21,797 bases of DNA from Syntrophomonas sp964422685 (GTDB lineage Bacteria; Bacillota; Syntrophomonadia; Syntrophomonadales; Syntrophomonadaceae): positions 1 to 21,797 of the forward strand of contig CAYRCG010000016.1 in NCBI GenBank assembly GCA_964422685.1, written 5' to 3'. The notes beneath the pieces were generated by a model, which saw only the letters and a program-made list of their open reading frames with translations, was not told the origin of the DNA and made no database searches. The position numbers were made by a program, and so were the translations under genes. Of this stretch, positions 7,626 through 12,978 are shown in pieces. The number at the start of each line of letters is the position of its first letter. Position 1 is the stretch's first letter.

Positions 7626-8801
7626 ATGCTAGTTGGCAAAAAAACAGCTATTTCTGGCTTCGGGGAGTTAAGGCCCCTGAAAGACTCCGGGGGGAAAACA
7701 AGCCTGGAATTATTAGCCGAAGCTGCGGCCCTAGCTATAAAGGATGCAGGGCTAAGCAAGAACGATATCGACGCTTTGTTGCTTACTCCTCCCAGTGAAG
7801 ACAGCTCTTTCATGTGGCCGGCACAGGTAGCGGAGTACTTGCAACTTACGCCTGTTTTTCTGAATGTGGTTGAATTAGGTGGAGCCAGTGCGGTGGGGGC
7901 AGTGGCTAGGGCATCACTATTGGTCGCAGCCGGGGTTTGTCGGCATTGTCTTTGCCTGAGCGGAGGGGTTTGGGATAGTCAGGTTTTCAATAGTCCTGAA
8001 GGGAAATTAGCGGTGATGTCGCAAGCGGAAATCAAGCATGAGTTGCCTTTGGGGCCTATGGGATTTAACTCAGCTTATGCCCTGGTAGCTAGGCGGCACA
8101 TGTATGAATACGGTACTACGGCGGAACAACTAGCCAAAGTCGCCGTTGACCAGAGAGAAAATGCCCTGCTTAATCCTGAGGCCCTTTTTAATGATAAAGC
8201 ACTCACTATCGAAGAAGTGTTATCCTCCCCCATGATCGTTGACCCCATTCACCTATTGGAGATTGTACGGCCCTGCAGCGGGGCAGCCGCAGTAATCGTC
8301 AGCTCTTTGGAGGAAGCTCTCGATATGCCCCATACCCCGGTATCCATATTAGGCTGGGGTGAAGCCTGTACCCATAATTCCATCATCTATGCCCCCTCCT
8401 TGACTAGCAGTCCGGTAAAGATGGCGGCCAAACGAGCTTTTCAAATGGCTGCTTTGTCTCCTAAGGATATGGATATGCTTTCCTTATACGATTGCTATCC
8501 TATTACTGTATTGATAACTTTGGAAGATGCCGGTTTCTGTCCCCAGGGAAGTGGTGGAGATTTTGTGCAGTCAAATGATTTGACCTACCGGGGCAGCTTG
8601 CCTTTGAATACCCATGGCGGGCAGCTCTCCTGTGGCCAGGCTTCCTATGCCGGCGGTATGTCCCACCTTACCGAAGTGGTGCGGCAATTGCGCGGTGAAG
8701 CAGGCAAGCGGCAAGTGAAGAAAAAAAACCTGGCTTTTGTCAACGGTAATGGCGGGGTTTTTAGCACCGAATGCAGTATGATTTTGGGGAGGGAAGGGTA
8801 A
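7626..8801 (+). CDS. Thiolase-fold (SCP2/Ltp-like) protein lacking the catalytic Cys/His
   Basis: A 391-aa thiolase-superfamily protein of the SCP2-thiolase/lipid-transfer (Ltp) branch. Supporting segments are AISGFGE at the start, YDCYPITVLITLEDAGFCPQG (about 289-309), NTHGGQLS (about 328-335) and LRGEAGKRQV near the C-terminus. The position of the acyl-accepting Cys is glycine in ELGGAS (G86), the usual GHP histidine motif is CGQ, and the late CxG motif is NGNGG. Claisen-type thiolysis is therefore unlikely. Ltp-like proteins of this build, working with a DUF35 partner, include retro-aldolases acting on acyl-CoA adducts. Start: ATG 7626 after AAGGAGAGAAGG. The DUF35 gene follows after 4 bp, so the two are almost certainly a complex. 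The actual substrate is unknown. Confidence 0.85.
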   Translation: MLVGKKTAISGFGELRPLKDSGGKTSLELLAEAAALAIKDAGLSKNDIDALLLTPPSEDSSFMWPAQVAEYLQLTPVFLNVVELGGASAVGAVARASLLVAAGVCRHCLCLSGGVWDSQVFNSPEGKLAVMSQAEIKHELPLGPMGFNSAYALVARRHMYEYGTTAEQLAKVAVDQRENALLNPEALFNDKALTIEEVLSSPMIVDPIHLLEIVRPCSGAAAVIVSSLEEALDMPHTPVSILGWGEACTHNSIIYAPSLTSSPVKMAAKRAFQMAALSPKDMDMLSLYDCYPITVLITLEDAGFCPQGSGGDFVQSNDLTYRGSLPLNTHGGQLSCGQASYAGGMSHLTEVVRQLRGEAGKRQVKKKNLAFVNGNGGVFSTECSMILGREG

Positions 8802-8805
8802 GCTT

Positions 8806-9183
8806 ATGGAATACCAGGAGTTTTACCAGGAGAAACTAGATATAGGTGAACTTTATTTGCAATTTTGCCCAGAATGCAAGGAATATATATTTTACCCGCG
8901 CCGCTTTTGCCCCAAATGCCTGCAGGTTGATTGGGAGTGGAGAAGGCTCAGTGGGGAAGCGGTGCTTTATTCCTATACCATAGTTTATTTTAGTGCATTG
9001 CCGGAGTACAAGGGTGATATCCCTTATGCTTTGGCATTGGTAGAATTGGCGGAAGGGCCTCGTTTGTTAGCCCATCTGCCGGGGATGGCCTTGGAAAATC
9101 TGCAGGTGGGTATGAAGCTGCAATTTTGCCGCTATAGCCGGGAAGGGAGAAGCCTGCCTGCTTTTCGGGCACTACCTGTTTAA
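8806..9183 (+). CDS. DUF35 / Zn-ribbon OB-fold protein, partner of the thiolase-like protein
   Basis: A 125-aa protein with an N-terminal rubredoxin-like zinc ribbon (C21-P-E-C24 and C35-P-K-C38) and a C-terminal OB fold (about 50-120, with SGEAVLYSYTIV and PYALALVELAEG). This is the standard DUF35 architecture. Such proteins bind acyl-CoA and form complexes with thiolase-like or HMG-CoA-synthase-like enzymes, as in archaeal acetoacetyl-CoA thiolase/HMGCS/DUF35 and ChsH2-Ltp2. The gene begins 4 bp after its thiolase-like neighbour, so the pair is translationally coupled. All four zinc ligands are present. Confidence 0.9.
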   Translation: MEYQEFYQEKLDIGELYLQFCPECKEYIFYPRRFCPKCLQVDWEWRRLSGEAVLYSYTIVYFSALPEYKGDIPYALALVELAEGPRLLAHLPGMALENLQVGMKLQFCRYSREGRSLPAFRALPV

Positions 9184-9200
9184 GGTCATATACTAACCCC

Positions 9201-9264
9201 CATGCGTAGGCGGCGAGCAGTATATTCTATTAAGCCGCCCCTCACGCCTCACCTTTTCATACTA
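9201..9264. repeat. Dispersed composite repeat, copy 2
   Basis: 9201-9239 repeats 17-55 with two mismatches and forms a hairpin with a perfect GGCGGC/GCCGCC stem (9209-9214 with 9234-9239). 9238-9264 repeats 206-233 (CCCCTCACGCCTCACC, TTTCATACTAA). The two parts that are 150 bp apart in the first copy are fused here. The element fills the 97-bp gap between the DUF35 and HAD genes and may separate or modulate their transcripts. Confidence 0.7.
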
Positions 9265-9280
9265 AACTTTGGAGGTTGTA

Positions 9281-9946
9281 ATGAAGCTGGCAGTTTTTGA
9301 TTTTGACGGAACCCTTTTAAGCAAAGATACTTTGCCTTGTTTAGGCCGGGAATGGCTGAGGCAAAAAAGATCCATACTACGCTATATTTTGATTTATCTT
9401 CATATTGCTCCGGATCTGATCGGCTACCGGGTGGGAGTCATATCCCGGGAAAAGATGAAAGCAGCCGCCTTCCGAAAATTCAACCGATTATTTACAGGAA
9501 TGAACGCTGAGGAGATAGAAGGCTTTTTTTGTGCAGCTTACCCCGGTTTAAGAAAACATTTCAATAGCCAGATAATCGATGAAATCGATTTAGCCCGGAG
9601 CGAGGGCTATCACACTGTACTGCTTTCAGGCTCTTATATCGAGCTGATGAAAATGGTAGCAGCTGATCTGGGCCTAGATACAGTTATCGCCGCGGAACTG
9701 GCCTTAAAGGATGGAATATTTGATCCCCAGGGAGATACCCCTTTTATTGATGGGGACAGTAAATGTTCTCTTCTGCAGGGGGCTTTTGCCGATCAAGAAG
9801 TAGACTGGGCGGGCAGTCGTTGTTTTGCTGATAGTGTGGCCGATGTAAAGGTAATGGGGATGGTGGGAGAAGCCATCGCGGTGAACCCTGACCCCGGCCT
9901 CCTTTCCTATGCCAAACAAGCCAACTGGAGGGTACTCAGCGGTTGA
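9281..9946 (+). CDS. HAD-IB family phosphatase-like hydrolase
   Basis: A 221-aa cytosolic HAD-superfamily protein of the subfamily IB (SerB-like) group. Motif I is DFDGTL (nucleophile Asp7, acid/base Asp9), motif II is LLSGSY (Ser116), motif III Lys161 in DSKC, and motif IV is FADSVADVK (Asp184, Asp188). The usual motif IV is GDSxxD, so a Gly-to-Ala change precedes the first Asp. Helices about 20-95 form a C1 cap as in subclass I. The ending AIAVNPDPGL..A...WRVL is typical of IB members that act on phosphorylated small molecules, often lipids or serine phosphate. Start: ATG 9281 with GGAGGT at 9271-9276; the frame is open to TTG 9269 but that start overlaps the SD. The substrate is unknown. 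Confidence 0.87.
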   Translation: MKLAVFDFDGTLLSKDTLPCLGREWLRQKRSILRYILIYLHIAPDLIGYRVGVISREKMKAAAFRKFNRLFTGMNAEEIEGFFCAAYPGLRKHFNSQIIDEIDLARSEGYHTVLLSGSYIELMKMVAADLGLDTVIAAELALKDGIFDPQGDTPFIDGDSKCSLLQGAFADQEVDWAGSRCFADSVADVKVMGMVGEAIAVNPDPGLLSYAKQANWRVLSG

Positions 9947-10171
9947 GGAATCCCGCCTTAACAGCATATCCTTGTTCCTCATGCATTTACCTTTCAATTC
10001 CCGCAGTATTTCTATCGCATCAAATACCTATTAAACGAAGAAGCAAAAGGAATGTCCCCCTGCTTCTGTCAACGCATCCTTTCATTAAATTTACTTCGCG
10101 GGATGATGTTTTCCCTGATAAGTCCCACCGTGATATTATCGCAGTTTAATAAAACCCTTCACGAAAGCCTC
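9947..10171. other. Intergenic spacer without a gene
   Basis: No credible coding sequence was found. GAAGCA (10040-10045) pairs with TGCTTC (10061-10066), with GG/CC inside, forming a hairpin that could end the HAD transcript, but it lacks a T-tract. The right edge runs into the promoter of the next operon. Confidence 0.5.
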
Positions 10172-10200
10172 TTGATATGGAGAACACCCTCTGATATAAT
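10172..10200 (+). promoter_or_regulatory. Strong sigma-A promoter of the metal operon
   Basis: TTGATA (10172-10177) and a perfect TATAAT (10195-10200) are separated by 17 bp, and TGA just before the -10 gives an extended -10 (TGN). This is one of the best promoters in the window and lies 65 bp before the hemerythrin-like gene. No clear operator palindrome is seen around it. Confidence 0.8.
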
Positions 10201-10265
10201 CGGTTAACTTACCGCTATTGTAGGCAGTAGCATGAGTTAAATATAAAAAGGAAGGAAGGGTAAAA

Positions 10266-10568
10266 ATGACAAAGAAATTGGTGTTTAGCAAGGTAGAGCA
10301 AAACCATTTTCCGACCCTGGAACAGTTTGTTCCTATAGTGGATAGGGTTCATGGAGGAACTCACCCAGAATTCCATGAAGTTCGCCGATTATTTGAAACC
10401 ATAAGCCGGAAAATCAAAGAAGATGGGGTGGAAAAGGCCGAGCTAAACGAGGAGTTTGCCCGGCTGCGTGAAGTTACAAATAATTATACCATTCCTGTTG
10501 ATGTATGTGAGAGTTATGAAGCCGTTTATAATATGCTAGCCGAAGCTGATGAAGCTTATCGGGCTTAA
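10266..10568 (+). CDS. Small hemerythrin/RIC-like protein (partial domain)
   Basis: This 100-aa protein has no safe family name. Two segments resemble parts of RIC/ScdA/YtfE di-iron hemerythrin-like proteins: VDRVHGGTHPEFHEVRRLF (about 25-43, with His29, His33, His37) recalls the first iron-binding helix, and LREVTNNYTIPVDVCESY (about 67-84) recalls the L(R/K)xxTNxYxxPxDxC stretch before the last helix. The middle helix with its HxxEE-type ligands and the final HxxxE motif are missing, so it is either a reduced iron or metal binding domain or a non-metal relative. GGAAGGAAGGG is an excellent ribosome binding site. It is the first gene of an operon with a P1B ATPase, which begins 20 bp downstream. 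P1B ATPases with fused hemerythrin domains are known, which supports a metal-sensing or handling role by analogy. Confidence 0.6.
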   Translation: MTKKLVFSKVEQNHFPTLEQFVPIVDRVHGGTHPEFHEVRRLFETISRKIKEDGVEKAELNEEFARLREVTNNYTIPVDVCESYEAVYNMLAEADEAYRA

Positions 10569-10588
10569 GCGAATAGTGTTGAATATAG

Positions 10589-12439
10589 ATGCAAAGATTT
10601 ATTCTACGCCGCAAAAATAGTATAACCCTAATCAGCGCCATTTTGATCATAACAGCGTTTGTGAGCAAACTGGGATTTGCTAATATAGTCCTTTTTAATT
10701 GGACGCTAATTATCGCTTCCCTCCTAGGTATAGCACCGATTGCGATACAGGCATACCAAGCGTTAAAGGTCAAAGTGGTCAGTATCGATGTTTTAGTCAC
10801 AATTGCAGTTACCGGGGCCTTGTTAATTAAGAACTACGAGGAATCCGCCATCGTTACATTCCTGTTCCTATTCGGAGCTTATCTGGAGCAGCGTACCCTG
10901 AATCAAACCCGTTCGGCAATTAAGGAATTGATGGAAATGGCGCCGGATAGCGCATGGAAACAGATGGAAAACGGGGATTTCGAAGAGGTAGACGTAGATG
11001 AAGTCGATGTCGGCGATATTCTGCTGGTGAAAACGGGTGCCAAAGTGCCGGTTGATGGCACAGTATTAACCGGGGAAGGCTACATTAATGAGGCCAGCAT
11101 TACCGGTGAGCCGGTCCCGGTGGGCAAAAAGGCCGATTCCGGTGTCTATGCGGGGACGATCTTAGAAAACGGTACTATTCAAATTGTGGCCGACCGTGTC
11201 GGCGAGGATACCACTTTCGGGAAGATAATTGAATTGGTAGAAGAAGCGCAGGATTCTAAATCAGAAGCGGAACGGTTTATTGACAGATTTTCCAAGTACT
11301 ACACTCCGGCGGTATTAGCCCTGGCTGTTATCGTATGGTTAGTTTCGCGGAATTTTGAACTGGCGATTACTATTTTGGTAATAGGGTGCCCGGGGGCGTT
11401 GGTTATAGGGGTACCGGTTTCCAATGTAGCCGGTATCGGTAATGGGGCGCGAAACGGTGTGCTTCTCAAAGGTAGTGAAGTTATTCACGATTTCAGCAAA
11501 GTGGATGCAGTGGTGTTTGATAAAACAGGTACATTAACCATAGGAAATCCCGAAGTAGCTGACCGGGAGTTTTACGCCGATAATATTGGCGAAATATTGG
11601 GTTACCTAGCAAGTGTAGAAAGTGAATCAGACCATCCGTTAGCTAAAGCAGTTGTCGAATATATCGGGGACACTAAGCTCTATCCGGTCGAAAATACTGA
11701 TGTGGTAAAAGGCGGCGGAATTGTTGCTTATGTGAACGGTTCCCGGGTGGCGGTCGGCAATGCTAAACTGATGATGCAGGAGAAGGTACTGTTATCAGAA
11801 AAAGCCCGTGCAGATATCATCCGCTTGGAGCAAAAAGGGAATTCGCTGGTTCTAACATCGGTTGATGGCGAATTAAAAGCCTTAATGGGCGTTCGTGACC
11901 AAACCCGCCCCGGGGTGAAGGATGACCTGCAGAAACTGAAAAGGCTACGGGTTAAAAAACTGATAGTTCTTTCTGGAGACAACCAGGGGACGGTTGATAT
12001 AGTAGCGCGGGAGATTGGCTTGACGGAAGCCCATGGGAACATGCTGCCTGAGGACAAATCAGCCTATATCGCGGAATTACAAGCTAAAGGTCAAATTGTC
12101 GCCTTTGTAGGCGACGGAGTAAATGATAGTCCTTCACTGGCCTTAGCAGACATCGGTATTGCTATGGGAAGCGGTACTGATGTTGCTATCGAAACTTCGG
12201 ATATCGTTTTAATGAACTCCGATTTCAGCCGCTTACCGCATGCATTAGGCCTGACCAAAGCGACAGCTAATAACATGCGGCAGAATATTATTATTGCGGT
12301 GGGGGTTGTTTTACTCCTACTGACTGCGGTATTCTTTAGTGAATGGATGAACATGTCAATCGCTATGTTGGTTCATGAAGCCAGCATTTTAGTGGTAATA
12401 TTAAACGGCATGAGACTCCTGGGGTATAAATTGGGTTGA
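10589..12439 (+). CDS. P1B-type (heavy-metal) transporting ATPase with CPG motif
   Basis: A 616-aa membrane ATPase with P1B layout: membrane helices before the actuator domain, TGEPVPV (172-178), transport-site helix with C267-P-G, phosphorylation site DKTGTLT (Asp311), the P1B-only HP dipeptide (His349-Pro350), hinge GDGVND (508-513) and a last helix with HEAS (596-599) and N606xxRL. There is no N-terminal HMA domain; the protein begins with hydrophobic helices. The site motif CPG differs from CPC (Cu, Zn/Cd) and SPC (Co/Fe), while HEAS recalls the HEG(G/S)T of P1B-4 pumps. Cargo is therefore uncertain; Fe, Co, Zn or heme-related metal are possible. ATG 10589 directly follows an in-frame TAG and has no clear SD; it probably depends on coupling to the upstream gene. 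The separate HMA protein downstream may replace the missing domain. Confidence 0.92.
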   Translation: MQRFILRRKNSITLISAILIITAFVSKLGFANIVLFNWTLIIASLLGIAPIAIQAYQALKVKVVSIDVLVTIAVTGALLIKNYEESAIVTFLFLFGAYLEQRTLNQTRSAIKELMEMAPDSAWKQMENGDFEEVDVDEVDVGDILLVKTGAKVPVDGTVLTGEGYINEASITGEPVPVGKKADSGVYAGTILENGTIQIVADRVGEDTTFGKIIELVEEAQDSKSEAERFIDRFSKYYTPAVLALAVIVWLVSRNFELAITILVIGCPGALVIGVPVSNVAGIGNGARNGVLLKGSEVIHDFSKVDAVVFDKTGTLTIGNPEVADREFYADNIGEILGYLASVESESDHPLAKAVVEYIGDTKLYPVENTDVVKGGGIVAYVNGSRVAVGNAKLMMQEKVLLSEKARADIIRLEQKGNSLVLTSVDGELKALMGVRDQTRPGVKDDLQKLKRLRVKKLIVLSGDNQGTVDIVAREIGLTEAHGNMLPEDKSAYIAELQAKGQIVAFVGDGVNDSPSLALADIGIAMGSGTDVAIETSDIVLMNSDFSRLPHALGLTKATANNMRQNIIIAVGVVLLLLTAVFFSEWMNMSIAMLVHEASILVVILNGMRLLGYKLG

Positions 12440-12487
12440 TCAATAAATGGGATAAAAACAATAAACGATAAGCAAGGGGGGATAAAG

Positions 12488-12721
12488 ATGCAAAAAGCCA
12501 CGATTCAACTGGAAACTCTGACCTGCCCGTCATGTATGCAGAAAATTGACAATGCAGTAAAGACCTTAAAAGGAGTAGATAAAGGTAGTGTAAATGTATC
12601 ATTTAACTCCAGTAAGGTTAAATTAGACTTTGATGACGAAAAACTGTCGGTGCAGGATATAGAAAAGGTCATCACTACTTTGGGGTACGAAGTTAAAAAG
12701 TCCCAGGTAAAGGCTAAATAA
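12488..12721 (+). CDS. HMA-domain metallochaperone (CopZ-like)
   Basis: A 77-aa single-domain protein of the heavy-metal-associated fold (ferredoxin-like, beta-alpha-beta-beta-alpha-beta). The metal loop LTCPSC gives Cys13 and Cys16, two residues apart as in MxCxxC chaperones, though the usual Met before the first xC is Leu. The rest (VKTLKGV, VNVSFNSSKVKLDF, IEKVITTLGYEV) follows the family closely. The gene is 48 bp after the ATPase, has a strong AAGGGGGG ribosome binding site and is followed by a terminator. It most likely carries the cargo metal to the neighbouring ATPase, which lacks its own HMA domain. Copper specificity should not be assumed because the ATPase does not carry CPC. Confidence 0.9.
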   Translation: MQKATIQLETLTCPSCMQKIDNAVKTLKGVDKGSVNVSFNSSKVKLDFDDEKLSVQDIEKVITTLGYEVKKSQVKAK

Positions 12722-12740
12722 AAGGTAAACGTAGGGGAAG

Positions 12741-12772
12741 CAGGGGGGAAAAGGGTATCCCCTCTGTTTTTG
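12741..12772 (+). terminator. Rho-independent terminator of the metal operon
   Basis: CAGGGGGGA (12741-12749) pairs with TCCCCTCTG (12758-12766) with one G-T wobble. An 8-nt loop separates them and TTTTTGTT follows. It is located 20 bp after the HMA stop codon. Confidence 0.85.
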
Positions 12773-12789
12773 TTATTAGGATGATTCCA

Positions 12790-12811
12790 CTGCAAAAACC
12801 CTTTTTTGCAG
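12790..12811. terminator. Second hairpin with A/T arms, possibly bidirectional terminator
   Basis: CTGCAAAAA (12790-12798) pairs with TTTTTGCAG (12803-12811) around a 4-nt loop. The A- and T-rich arms could act as terminator for either strand. It ends immediately before the possible structured RNA at 12812. Confidence 0.45.
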
Positions 12812-12915
12812 CATAGGGTTGCTTAAATATACAAAGCGGGCGTTGGACGAAGCATGGATGCAACACCCAGCGAAGCCGAGTAGGCGAAAGGGGGCGAGCG
12901 ACGGGACGCCCTATG
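12812..12915 (+). ncRNA. Candidate structured leader RNA upstream of the Ca2+ ATPase
   Basis: CATAGGG (12812-12818) is exactly complementary to CCCTATG (12909-12915) and would close a 104-nt domain. Inside are CGTTGG/CCAGCG (12841-12846 with 12867-12872, one G-U pair), GCC/GGC (12875-12877 with 12883-12885) and an alternative GGGCG/CGCCC stem (12892-12896 with 12907-12911) that would compete with the closing stem. The right half is unusually purine-rich. It does not show the conserved bases I know for yybP-ykoY, M-box, NiCo or c-di-nucleotide riboswitches. A repeat element is the main alternative. No clear promoter directly upstream was found. Confidence 0.35.
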
Positions 12916-12978
12916 TTTCTGTAACCCGACATAAACGTTCCTCTAATATTCATGCTAGATGCGGAGGTAGAACCCTTG

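Noticed and set aside
7574..7798. 74-codon plus-strand frame overlapping the start of the thiolase-like gene
   Set aside because: Out of frame with the real gene, basic random-looking translation.
9943..10149. 68-codon plus-strand reading frame after the HAD gene
   Set aside because: No family resemblance, poor composition and no convincing ribosome binding site; it overlaps the end of the HAD gene.
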